Source: Salinispira pacifica (lineage in GTDB: Bacteria; Spirochaetota; Spirochaetia; DSM-27196; Salinispiraceae). Taken from it: 64,000 nt of DNA. The notes below the pieces were generated by a model. That model did no database searches. It was not told where the DNA came from and was given only the letters and a program-made list of their open reading frames with translations. Where the stretch lies: assembly GCF_000507245.1 (NCBI RefSeq), contig NC_023035.1, positions 2,647,570-2,711,569 on the forward strand, in the 5' to 3' direction. Shown in pieces: positions 36,623-44,672 of this stretch; position 1 is the first letter of the stretch, and each line of letters begins with the position of its first letter. The position numbers and the translations under genes are program-made.

Positions 36623-38428
36623 TTGAGCGTAAATCCCACACGTGCACGGAAGGATGTTCCGGCACATGAAAAATGGAATCTGAACGCTCTGTTTCCCGAC
36701 GATGCAGCATGGGAACAGGGATTCGAAGACCTGAAAAACCAATATACAGAAATAGAAACCTACCGGGGCAGTCTGGCCGACGCACCGGAGAATTTGAGAG
36801 ACTGTCTGAACAGGATGTTTGAACTTGAAAAGCTGGGCGAACGGCTGGGATATTATGCCTTCTTAAAGATGACGGAAGATCAGGGTGACAGTGCCAGTCA
36901 GTCCCGGCAGGCACGGTTCATGCAGCTTGAAAGCAAAGTATCCGCTTCCATGAGCTTCATGACCCCGGAGATTCAGGAAATACCGGATTCAACCATGAAA
37001 GAATGGCTGAATCGTGATGATTTCACAGAATACCGCATATACCTGGAAAAACTGCTCAGATTCAAACCCCATGTGCTCTCCCCCGCCGAGGAAAAGCTCA
37101 TGGCCATGCAAAGCGAGTCTGCCCAGACAGCTTCCAAGACCTTCAGCGCACTTCTGGATGTGGATATGGATTTCGGTACGGTGAAAACTCCACAGGGCGA
37201 AAAACCCCTTACCAACAGCACCTTCGGAAGTTTCATGCAGAATCCTGAACGGGAGGTACGCAAGGAAGCCTACGGCAAGTACTACTCCCATCTGGATTCC
37301 CACAAAAACACCCTGGCCTCTTTGTACACCGGAAGCGTGAATCAGGACGTGTACCGTTCACAGGCCCGGGGCTATTCATCAAGTCTTGAGTACGCACTCT
37401 TTCCTGATAAGGTTGACCCCAAGGTGTATCACAACCTTGTGGAAACCGTGAACAAAAATCTTCCCTCGCTCCACGCATACTACCGGCTTCGAAAAGAAAA
37501 ACAGGGAATCAGCGACTACAGCCTCATCGACACCAAGGTACCGCTGATAGCAGATATCAAAATGGAACACAGCTATGATGAAGCCGTAGCAGTAATTGAA
37601 AAAGCCCTGCAGCCTTTAGGTGACGAATATGTAAGCACTCTTTCAAAGGGCCTGAGAGGCGGTTCCAACGGCGGCTGGGTGGATAAATATGAAAACAAGG
37701 GGAAACGCAGCGGTGCGTTCTCTGCCGGCAGTTTCTACGGTGAGCCGTATATCCTCATGAATTACAAGGAAGATCTTCTCCGGGATCTATTCACCCTGGC
37801 TCATGAGGGCGGACACTCCATGCATTCATGGTATTCATCCAGAAACAATCCGTTTCCCCATTACAATTACACCATTTTCGAAGCGGAAGTGGCCTCCACA
37901 TTCAACGAACAGCTGTTGTTTCATCATATGATGAGCAGCAACGATGATCCCAAATTGAAAGCTTACCTCATAAACAAGCGGATAGATGACATGATCGGAA
38001 CCATATTCCGTCAAACCATGTTCGCCGAGTTTGAACTGCGCTGTCATCAAATGGTTGAAAACGGCGAGGCCCTCACCGTCCAGAGTCTCCAGGACGAGTA
38101 TCGGAAACTTCTTGTGAACTATTTCGGGGAAGATGTTGAACTGCCCGAACTTTCAGCCCTGGAAGGATTGAGAATTCCCCATTTTTACCGGGCATTCTAT
38201 GTATACAAATACGCAACAGGTTTGAGTGCGGCTATCAGTCTCAGTCAAAGAGTTCTCAACGGGGGTGATACAGAACGGGAAGATTACTTCAAATTCCTGA
38301 AAAGCGGCGGCAGCCGGTTTCCTCTGGAAAGCCTGGCAGTGGCGGGAGTTGATATGTCCAGTCCCGAGCCCATCCAGAATGCGATGGATCTGTTTGATGA
38401 TCTGGTGAAAAAGCTGTCTGCATACTGA
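36623..38428 (+). CDS. pepF: Oligoendopeptidase F (M3 metallopeptidase)
   Basis: Zinc-dependent cytoplasmic peptidase that cleaves oligopeptides, 601 aa. The zinc motif HEGGH is in FTLAHEGGHSMHSWYS (about residues 389-404); the third ligand and helix are in the segment after NYTIFEAEVASTFNEQLL. The N-terminal domain (EKWNLNALFPDDAAWEQGF) is typical of the PepF clade. It uses a TTG start at 36623 with TAGGAG 8 bases upstream. It stands alone with a strong terminator. It may process peptides from uptake or from the Clp/Lon degradation products. Confidence 0.95.
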   Translation: MSVNPTRARKDVPAHEKWNLNALFPDDAAWEQGFEDLKNQYTEIETYRGSLADAPENLRDCLNRMFELEKLGERLGYYAFLKMTEDQGDSASQSRQARFMQLESKVSASMSFMTPEIQEIPDSTMKEWLNRDDFTEYRIYLEKLLRFKPHVLSPAEEKLMAMQSESAQTASKTFSALLDVDMDFGTVKTPQGEKPLTNSTFGSFMQNPEREVRKEAYGKYYSHLDSHKNTLASLYTGSVNQDVYRSQARGYSSSLEYALFPDKVDPKVYHNLVETVNKNLPSLHAYYRLRKEKQGISDYSLIDTKVPLIADIKMEHSYDEAVAVIEKALQPLGDEYVSTLSKGLRGGSNGGWVDKYENKGKRSGAFSAGSFYGEPYILMNYKEDLLRDLFTLAHEGGHSMHSWYSSRNNPFPHYNYTIFEAEVASTFNEQLLFHHMMSSNDDPKLKAYLINKRIDDMIGTIFRQTMFAEFELRCHQMVENGEALTVQSLQDEYRKLLVNYFGEDVELPELSALEGLRIPHFYRAFYVYKYATGLSAAISLSQRVLNGGDTEREDYFKFLKSGGSRFPLESLAVAGVDMSSPEPIQNAMDLFDDLVKKLSAY

Positions 38429-38436
38429 CACACATC

Positions 38437-38477
38437 ATCCGGCAGCACCCGCCTTGCTGGTGCTGCCGGATTGTACC
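38437..38477 (+). terminator. Intrinsic terminator after pepF
   Basis: A 13-bp perfect stem, ATCCGGCAGCACC with GGTGCTGCCGGAT around a 9-nt loop, then TGTACCATTTTTC. On the opposite strand no T run follows, so it serves pepF. Confidence 0.85.
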
Positions 38478-38496
38478 ATTTTTCTGGTATTTCTTC

Positions 38497-39060
38497 TTAT
38501 TCCACTGAGGTGTTTTGTCTCAAATAGACTTCCACAGAACGAATCCCTTCGGTTCCGTATGCCCTGCTCCGCTGATTCGCACGGACTGAGTGGGTCTGAC
38601 CGAGGAGATTTTTCAGTTCCACATCACCTTCTTCCACGACAAGATTTGAGCCGTTGAATGTAAAAACCGTTCCCCGGACACTTGCTGTGGCAACCGGACT
38701 CTGTATTTCGTACCGTATTCCCATATCTTCCGTATCGGCCTTTTTCACCCTGGATCGTAACCCGCCGCTTCGGACATACAGACTTGTGCTGCCCCCGTCT
38801 GTACCGTCATCGACAATATCAAAATCGCTGAGAGAGCGGACATCCACCTGATCACCGTTAATATCCAGGGACAGGCTGGCCCCCTGGGAGGCGAAAATCC
38901 GGGTTCCGGATTCTACGCTGCTGTCCGCTGTGAGAAGCTGCCAGCTTCCGTTTTCCGCCGCATGATACACACGCCCTTCCATCTCCAGTATGCCCACAGA
39001 ATTGGCACTCAATGCGGCTGCAGCCAGGAGCAGTGCAGAGATTACTATTGCGTTCTTCAT
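38497..39060 (-). CDS. FecR-domain secreted protein
   Basis: 187 aa with signal peptide (NAIVISALLLAAAALSA) and a FecR-type beta domain: GRVYHAAENGSWQLLTADSS, VESGTRIFASQGASLSL and VATASVRGTVFTF, the GTEF/GTVF signature (T-A-x-VRGT-x-F). The C-terminus is short. FecR domains here are not tied to iron; they often accompany CHASE2 adenylate cyclases as periplasmic ligands or modulators. The ATG at 39060 is chosen for the GGAGGTAGGT just upstream. It lies at the end of a three-gene operon whose divergent neighbour is such a cyclase. Confidence 0.88.
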   Translation of the reverse strand: MKNAIVISALLLAAAALSANSVGILEMEGRVYHAAENGSWQLLTADSSVESGTRIFASQGASLSLDINGDQVDVRSLSDFDIVDDGTDGGSTSLYVRSGGLRSRVKKADTEDMGIRYEIQSPVATASVRGTVFTFNGSNLVVEEGDVELKNLLGQTHSVRANQRSRAYGTEGIRSVEVYLRQNTSVE

Positions 39061-39075
39061 ACCTACCTCCAATTA

Positions 39076-40395
39076 TTAATACCTGTATTCCAAAGTGAAT
39101 TGAGCAAGGGGAATGTTCGCCTCCCCTCCCTGAATCAATATCCAGTCCATTTGAAGATCAAGTGCAAGATCCCGTGTAAAACGCTGTCTGAGTCCGATAT
39201 TTCCCCCTGCAGCAATAAAACCGGTACGGCTGTCAAAGCTCGAATCGTTTATCAGCCCCCGGCCCTGGGCAGTTTTTCCGGCTGCATAGACTCCAGCCCT
39301 CCACCCCAGGGCATTCCCGTATGCTCTGGAGCTTTGATACAACAGGCCCTCTGCATCCAGAGCGGAATACCATGTTCTGCTCTCAATAAAGTTGATATGT
39401 TCCGGAATAAACCCTACACCCTGGGGGAGGACAAAATCGCCGAACGAAGCAAAGCCTGTCAGCCCCAGCCTGGGTGCAAACTTGCCGTCGGGATACCCCC
39501 GAACTTCCAAAAGGGAGGCTGCAGAGTTTTCAAATCCGCCGGAAGAGGACAAGGAAGAAAATGAACCGAAAAACGTATAAAACATTCTCCGGCTGAGAGA
39601 ACCGGTCATTCCTGCGGAAATCGACAGATGATCCCTGTCCTGTTCCGGGGATTCACGTATCAGATCCCGATACACCGCTAAAACAAACGGACTCTGCCGG
39701 CCGATCAGTTCGGGGAAGAGCAGCTGAAGTCTTCCGGTCAGTGCTGAAGGGGCGAAATCCAGTTCCAGCCAGGGGGGAACCCCATCCAAACCCGGGAGGA
39801 GATCATCAGCAGGCAGTTCAGTCTCATCTGCAGACCCGCCTTCAGCAAGTACCTGCATCACCTCAGTCCGGGCATTTTCATTGAAGTCATTAAAGAGAAA
39901 ACCAGTGTAGCCAAGCCCCGCTTCTAATGAGATCAGTCGGCAAGTATAGACAATATTGATCCCGTCGAAGTTTATGGGTGAAAAATACCCCAGGGGATCG
40001 GTATTCATTACTCTCCCGACAGCAATAGAAGATGCAACTGCTGAACCCCCGGTTCCAACAGCCCGGTCACCCCCCAGCTTGCTCCCTGTAATCATTACCC
40101 GGTACAAAAACTGTGAAACTCCGGGAACCACTGATATGCCCGAATCCGAGAAATCAGCCCGGATACCCAGGTCGATATCCGTAAGAAAACCGGACTCATT
40201 GCTGCTGTACGGTTGAATACCCAATGAGTTGCTCGACTCCAAAACGCCACCGTTGATACTCGAGCCCAGGGATACTCCCTGTTTGCTTTCAAAATTAATT
40301 TGTTCGGGGTATGCATGAACCAGCATAAAGAACATTAAAAACATCATGATCGGCAGACGTTGTATTCCGGATTTGGCGTGTCCTGGTTGTATCAT
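39076..40395 (-). CDS. Predicted outer-membrane beta-barrel protein
   Basis: 439 aa from ATG 40395, which overlaps the stop of the upstream gene as ATGA and follows AGAAGG. Signal peptide: LPIMMFLMFFMLVHA. The rest alternates short hydrophobic strands with polar, Gly/Ser/Asp loops (GVSLGSSINGGVLESS; LGYTGFLFNDFNENA), and the last residues TLEYRY end in an aromatic, the usual mark recognised by the outer-membrane assembly machinery. No known porin family was recognised. It sits between a small exported protein and the FecR protein, so a surface or outer-membrane part of the same system is likely. Confidence 0.7.
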   Translation of the reverse strand: MIQPGHAKSGIQRLPIMMFLMFFMLVHAYPEQINFESKQGVSLGSSINGGVLESSNSLGIQPYSSNESGFLTDIDLGIRADFSDSGISVVPGVSQFLYRVMITGSKLGGDRAVGTGGSAVASSIAVGRVMNTDPLGYFSPINFDGINIVYTCRLISLEAGLGYTGFLFNDFNENARTEVMQVLAEGGSADETELPADDLLPGLDGVPPWLELDFAPSALTGRLQLLFPELIGRQSPFVLAVYRDLIRESPEQDRDHLSISAGMTGSLSRRMFYTFFGSFSSLSSSGGFENSAASLLEVRGYPDGKFAPRLGLTGFASFGDFVLPQGVGFIPEHINFIESRTWYSALDAEGLLYQSSRAYGNALGWRAGVYAAGKTAQGRGLINDSSFDSRTGFIAAGGNIGLRQRFTRDLALDLQMDWILIQGGEANIPLAQFTLEYRY

Positions 40396-40856
40396 AGAAT
40401 CCCTTCTCTCCATTGTTCATATCTGGAAATTATCCGTATCAACTGCCGTCCGTTCACATAATCAGAAGGCCTCGCTTCAGGATTGAAAATACGAATATAT
40501 TTTACGTCCCGGAAATAGCTGTCCGGGCTTTTGAATACACGAGCCGAAATGCTCAGCGGAATGGAACTATCAAGCTTTGCTAAAAGTTCTGCTAATTCTG
40601 CATTTGTCAGCGGATCATCGGGTCTTTCCACCAGTTGATCCTCTGAGTTTGCGGCAAAAATTTGATATGCCTGCGCACGGCTGATCTGTTCTTCATCGAT
40701 AACAGTTAAGAGAACAGAATCATCAATGGTGAATACACCGCCCGGTGTATTGATCATCGTACTTGCATCTTCAGCGAGTACCAGCGGTGCGGAAATCCAC
40801 ACTGCAATCAGCAGGAGGAACCACGTTTTGTAATATTTCAGTTGATTATTCTTCAT
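40392..40856 (-). CDS. Small exported protein, first gene of the FecR/barrel operon
   Basis: 154 aa with signal peptide (WFLLLIAVWISAPLVLA, cleavage before EDAS). The mature part is acidic and partly helical (NAELAELLAKLDSSIPLS) and ends with EQWREGIL. No domain was recognised. Start ATG 40856 lies 66 bases from the divergent cyclase start, a space that must hold both promoters. Translationally coupled to the barrel gene by ATGA. Confidence 0.75.
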   Translation of the reverse strand: MKNNQLKYYKTWFLLLIAVWISAPLVLAEDASTMINTPGGVFTIDDSVLLTVIDEEQISRAQAYQIFAANSEDQLVERPDDPLTNAELAELLAKLDSSIPLSISARVFKSPDSYFRDVKYIRIFNPEARPSDYVNGRQLIRIISRYEQWREGIL

Positions 40857-40922
40857 TTTAGCATCACCTTACGTGATAAGATATTGCCGAAATATACGCA
40901 ATTCAATAGGAAATAAGAAATT

Positions 40923-43391
40923 ATGATAAAAAATGCGTTTCGCCGCTTTATTGAACTGTTTCCCCTCCCCTATGCCGTGTATATCCTAACCCCCCTGATT
41001 TCCACCGCCCTGGTGGCAGCTCTTTTACATGCCGGTGCATTTACCGTGATGTCTCAGAATCTCTATGATCTCCTTCTGCCGTTGCGCCAGCCTGTGGAAC
41101 AGCGCTCTGAAATAGTATTCGTAGATATTGATGATCAAAGCCTGGAGCGCTTGGGCGAGTGGCCCTGGAAGCGAACTGAGATGGCCCGCTACCTGCTTGA
41201 ACTCAACAGCTTTTCCAGTGCTGCGGTAATTGTAGATATCAATTTTGATTTGCCCAGCAACAGAGGCGTGGCGGATTTTATTCGCAGGGGACTTACCGAG
41301 CAGGGGGTGGAGGTTGAAAATGTGCTGAACCAGGATGAAGATCCCCTTTTCGGAAACATGCTGAATAATATGGAAAACACCGTCGTTGCATCACTGGTTT
41401 TGGAGACTGGTATACGCGGCCCCCACCCCGGCATCAATTTTTCCCGTGGCGCCACCGGTTTCAGCAATATTATTCGGGACTCTGACGGAAAAATCCGAAG
41501 GTTTCGGCCATTTGAAGATGAAGAACCGGCCCTTGCCGTTGCCGGTTTTACCATGGGCAGCACAGATACACAAATTAGCCGCAGCCCCCGAAGTCTGAAA
41601 ATCGTGAACCGGAACGGAGGTTCTCAGCCACCCGCAACAATACCAGTGGAAGAGGATGGCAGCATCCTAATAGACTGGAGTGACAAGAATTATGAAGAAA
41701 GCTTTCTCCATGTGGGTTTTGATATATTTCCCACACTGATCAGGCTGCGGGAAGACCTTTGGTATAATATTCAGTTATTCCAGGATTATGAATTATTATC
41801 TCAGGAAGGTATCGGTCGGCAGGCTCTTAGCCTGCATGGTTCATCCCGGAACAAATTACTGGAAAGCGCCCTTGTATTTGATCCGGACATCCTCAGGGAT
41901 CATTACCGGTTTCAGGAAGCGGCCCGTGAACTCCTGGATTCCTTCCTCACTCCCGGAAACCTTAGCCGGATGATATCTTCATTACCCGAAAACCCGTATC
42001 ATAATCAGGGACTGCTCCCGGAGGAAGACCTGCGTTTTCTGTACAATCAATCCCGGGAGCTCTTAGACCGTATTATTGATATCCGCCAGGAACTTGAATC
42101 GCTGCTTCAGGATGCCTACGTTATTGTTGCATACTCGGCAACCGGAACAACAGATATCGGTTCACAGCCATTTCATTCAAGCTATGTGAATGCAGGAGTG
42201 CACGGTACGATACTCAATATGCTGCTGAAGGCACAAAGCGGGTACGACGGTTTTATCAGGACCCAGGAACCGTGGATCAATATACTGCTGGCAGGTTTTC
42301 TCTCGCTGCTGATCAGCCTTCTCATTCGAAGACGTCAGGCATCGCTTGGTCTCGGACTTTTGGCGGCAAATACTATACTTGCGGGACTGATCATTGTCAT
42401 CGGGTTTTCTGCTGCTGATATGTACTTCAATCCGGTCCTTCTGATCATACCTCAGCTGATCAGCGGAATTATCCTTTTCAGCCTTCAATTCATTGGAACC
42501 GAAGGAGAAAAGCGCTGGCTCTACCGGGCATTCGGCCATTACATTTCAAAAGAATTTATCGATATTCTTGTTGAACAACCGGAAAAACTCAAACTCGGGG
42601 GTGAGGAACGGGAAATGACCCTGATGTTCACCGACATCAAGGATTTTTCCGGCCTGGCACAGCTATTGTCTCCCACTGATCTGGTAGCCCTTCTTAATCT
42701 GTATTTTACCCGCATGAGCGATATTGTTCTGAATAACCACGGCACTATCGATAAGTATGAGGGAGATGCAATTGTCGCATTTTTCGGTGCCCCCCTGGAT
42801 GACCCTGATCATCGCATTAATGCGGTAAAAGCAGCAGTGGAGATTCAGAAGGAAACCCCGCGGTTGAAGGCTGAAATTATGGAACGTTTCAACATTTCAC
42901 GGGGCATAGACACCAGAGTGGGCGTCAATTCCGGTAAAGTACTGGTTGGCAATCTGGGTACAGAACGGAGAATGGACTATACCGCAATGGGCCTGGATGT
43001 AAATTTGGCCTCACGATTGGAAGGAGCGAACAAGCATGTAGGAACCTCCATCCTCATCAGCGATTCCACGTACCAGGGCCTTGATCAAAGATTTTTCAGC
43101 CGAACGGTTGGCGAAATCAAAGTTGCCGGTATTGATCACCCAGTGTCGTGTTACAACATTCGAGGCTACCGCAGCGAACAATCCACCATAAGCATAGAAG
43201 CCGGTGAATACCTGAATGAGGCAATATCGGCAATTATCCGGGGTGATATGGATGCTGCGGAAAAATCAATTCAAGCTGCCAAAATACGCGAGCCCGATGA
43301 TAGCTTCATACGGTATATTGAAGGGAAGATACATCTCCTGGAGAACGGTCGAATAGAAAGCATCTTCCCCCTGGATCTGAGCGTAAAATAG
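40923..43391 (+). CDS. CHASE2-domain class III adenylate cyclase
   Basis: 822 aa. A first membrane segment (residues ~15-40) is followed by a large extracytoplasmic CHASE2 sensor (~60-440; FVDIDDQSLERLGEWPWKR typical), then three membrane segments (~450-525), then a cytosolic class III cyclase domain (~545-730). Catalytic features: metal-binding Asp in LMFTDIKDFS and KYEGDAIVAFFG; adenine-selecting Lys in TIDKYEGD and Asp in RMDYTAMGLD, the pattern of an adenylate rather than guanylate cyclase; transition-state Asn/Arg in VNLASRLEGA. The C-terminus has a short TPR-like helical tail. SD AGGAAA. Makes cAMP in response to an envelope signal. Confidence 0.93.
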   Translation: MIKNAFRRFIELFPLPYAVYILTPLISTALVAALLHAGAFTVMSQNLYDLLLPLRQPVEQRSEIVFVDIDDQSLERLGEWPWKRTEMARYLLELNSFSSAAVIVDINFDLPSNRGVADFIRRGLTEQGVEVENVLNQDEDPLFGNMLNNMENTVVASLVLETGIRGPHPGINFSRGATGFSNIIRDSDGKIRRFRPFEDEEPALAVAGFTMGSTDTQISRSPRSLKIVNRNGGSQPPATIPVEEDGSILIDWSDKNYEESFLHVGFDIFPTLIRLREDLWYNIQLFQDYELLSQEGIGRQALSLHGSSRNKLLESALVFDPDILRDHYRFQEAARELLDSFLTPGNLSRMISSLPENPYHNQGLLPEEDLRFLYNQSRELLDRIIDIRQELESLLQDAYVIVAYSATGTTDIGSQPFHSSYVNAGVHGTILNMLLKAQSGYDGFIRTQEPWINILLAGFLSLLISLLIRRRQASLGLGLLAANTILAGLIIVIGFSAADMYFNPVLLIIPQLISGIILFSLQFIGTEGEKRWLYRAFGHYISKEFIDILVEQPEKLKLGGEEREMTLMFTDIKDFSGLAQLLSPTDLVALLNLYFTRMSDIVLNNHGTIDKYEGDAIVAFFGAPLDDPDHRINAVKAAVEIQKETPRLKAEIMERFNISRGIDTRVGVNSGKVLVGNLGTERRMDYTAMGLDVNLASRLEGANKHVGTSILISDSTYQGLDQRFFSRTVGEIKVAGIDHPVSCYNIRGYRSEQSTISIEAGEYLNEAISAIIRGDMDAAEKSIQAAKIREPDDSFIRYIEGKIHLLENGRIESIFPLDLSVK

Positions 43392-43497
43392 CCAGCTCAT
43401 ACGGCATTCCAGCCGGAAGAGCGAAATGGAAAGAGTGGGCAGAAATATACTGTCCGACTGCATGTCCACCGGGATCATCATAATACATTAAAACCTG

Positions 43498-43526
43498 TTG
43501 ACAGAAATCTCAGGGTTCGGTAATAT
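43498..43526 (+). promoter_or_regulatory. Promoter of tRNA-Leu(GAG)
   Basis: TTGACA (43498-43503), 17-bp spacer, TAATAT (43521-43526). Predicted start near 43533, giving a 43-nt leader before the tRNA. From the cyclase stop (43391) to here no other feature is seen. Confidence 0.85.
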
Positions 43527-43575
43527 CAGCCTCACATTCCATGCCTGAGCCGGATTCAGTCTGTTTCAGGTACCT

Positions 43576-43659
43576 GCGGTCGTGGTGGAATTGGTAGACA
43601 CGCTAGCTTGAGGGGCTAGTGGCCGCAAGGCCGTGCTGGTTCAAGTCCAGTCGACCGCA
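43576..43659 (+). tRNA. tRNA-Leu (GAG)
   Basis: Class II tRNA of 84 nt. Acceptor GCGGTCG pairs with CGACCGC; anticodon loop TTGAGGG gives GAG; variable arm GGCCGCAAGGCC; TPsiC arm GGTTCAAGTCC. Its last 18 bases (43642-43659) are repeated exactly at 43870 and 44098 and, degenerate, at 44326. Confidence 0.95.
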
Positions 43660-43704
43660 TCCGGGTCGTACCGCAGGCACTTTGTGCCGAGGAACGATCC
43701 CGTT

Positions 43705-43743
43705 AAAAAGGCTCAGTGACCCATAGGGTTGCTGAGCCTTTTT
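43705..43743 (+). terminator. Terminator in repeat copy 1
   Basis: AAAAAGGCTCAG pairs with CTGAGCCTTTTT, with an inner ACCC/GGGT stem and ATA triloop. A and T runs on the two sides make it bidirectional. Identical in copy 2. Confidence 0.9.
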
Positions 43744-43751
43744 ATTTTAGA

Positions 43752-43880
43752 GACTGGACTTGAAGCCCGACCTCATTCCGCGAATACGTGGAGCGGCGAG
43801 CCCCTTGGATGGGGCGAGTGAGGTCGGGACGGGTCGGAGGCCTGAGGCACGACGCCGAAGGCTGGAGACCAAGTCCAGTC
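43752..43880 (+). ncRNA. Structured multibranch element in each repeat (copy 1 shown)
   Basis: GACTGGACTTG (43752-43762) is exactly complementary to CAAGTCCAGTC (43870-43880), the tRNA-derived start of the next copy. Within this 11-bp closing stem lies CCCGACCTCA (43766-43775)/TGAGGTCGGG (43819-43828), which itself encloses CCGC/GCGG and GCCCC/GGGGC hairpins. The element is downstream of the terminator and would need readthrough or its own promoter. In copy 3 the right arm is degenerate. Whether it is transcribed is unknown. Confidence 0.35.
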
Positions 43881-43932
43881 GACCGCATCCGGGTCGTACC
43901 GCAGGCACTTTGTGCCGAGGAACGATCCCGTT

Positions 43933-43971
43933 AAAAAGGCTCAGTGACCCATAGGGTTGCTGAGCCTTTTT
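43933..43971 (+). terminator. Terminator in repeat copy 2
   Basis: Same 12-bp stem and inner triloop stem as in copy 1, at +228 bp. Confidence 0.9.
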
Positions 43972-44160
43972 ATTTTAGAGACTGGACTTGAAGCCCGAGC
44001 TCATTCCGCGAATACGTGGAGCGGCGAGCCCCTTGGATGGGGCGAGTGAGGTCGGGACGGGTCGGAGGCCTGAGGCACGACGCCGAAGGCTGGAGACCAA
44101 GTCCAGTCGACCGCATCCGGGTCGTACCGCAGGCACTTTGTGCCGAGGAACGATCCCGTT

Positions 44161-44199
44161 AATAAGGCTCAGTGACCCATAGGGTTGCTGAGCCTTTTT
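44161..44199 (+). terminator. Terminator in repeat copy 3
   Basis: Same stem at +456 bp, but the left A run is AATAA, shortening the A/T part of the stem by one mismatch; the T run on the + strand remains. Confidence 0.88.
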
Positions 44200-44461
44200 A
44201 TTTTAGAGACTGGACTTGAAGCCCGACCTCATTCCGCTAATACGTGGAGCGGCGAGCCCCTTGGATGGGGCGAGTGAGGTCGGGACGGGTCGGAGGCCTG
44301 AGGCACGACGCCGAAGGCTGGAGACCACATCCAGTGGAATGCCTTTACTCTCATACCGGCAAAGAGAAAAGGCCCCTGCTGAAAGATTCCTTTTTTCGCC
44401 CCCAGGTTTTCTGTATACTTATGTCCGTCGTCTCATCATTTTGTTGTTCTGAGGATAGAAA

Positions 44462-44626
44462 ATGCATATACGAAAACAACTTGAGCTGTCCGGATGGGGA
44501 CTGTTCACCCTTGGAAGCGCCGTGTTCCTGGTTGATAGTCTTCTCCAGGGGCATACAGTGGTCGCCATCGGAAGTGCAGCATTTTTTATTGGATGTGTAT
44601 TCTTTCTGGTTAGTGAGAAATTTTAG
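44462..44626 (+). CDS. 54-residue predicted membrane protein
   Basis: ATG 44462, with GAGG 7 bases upstream, opens a 54-codon frame ending at TAG 44624-44626. Two hydrophobic segments (WGLFTLGSAVFLVDSLL and VVAIGSAAFFIGCVFFLV) are joined by a short polar turn, and the ends are charged (HIRKQLE; SEKF). The pattern G-S-x-x-F-x-x-x in each segment recalls YrhK-type small membrane proteins, but this is tentative. A possible -10 TATACT lies at 44414-44419. It sits just after the tRNA repeat array, with the degenerate end of the array and nothing else between. Confidence 0.55.
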   Translation: MHIRKQLELSGWGLFTLGSAVFLVDSLLQGHTVVAIGSAAFFIGCVFFLVSEKF

Positions 44627-44672
44627 TACACTGGCTCCACACCAGGAATTTTCATACCCTTATGTTACGGCA

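Larger units (their letters stand above)
43642..44325 (+). repeat. Three 228-bp tandem repeats seeded from the tRNA-Leu 3' end
   Basis: Copies begin at 43642, 43870 and 44098, each exactly 228 bp and nearly identical. Each starts with the last 18 nt of tRNA-Leu (CAAGTCCAGTCGACCGCA), then a hairpin (GGCAC/GTGCC inside CGGGTCGT/ACGATCCCG), a strong bidirectional terminator, and a GC-rich segment that ends where the next copy's tRNA piece begins. A fourth tRNA piece at 44326 is degenerate (CACATCCAGTGGAATGCC). Copy differences: GACCTC to GAGCTC in copy 2; AAAAAGG to AATAAGG and CCGCGAA to CCGCTAA in copy 3. The layout resembles the E. coli tyrT/rtT RNA locus, where tRNA-Tyr is followed by ~178-bp repeats that start with the tRNA 3' end. 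Confidence 0.95.

Noticed and set aside
43642-44330. CRISPR array
   Set aside because: Repeat units are 228 bp with no unique spacers, start with tRNA sequence and carry terminators; no cas genes nearby.
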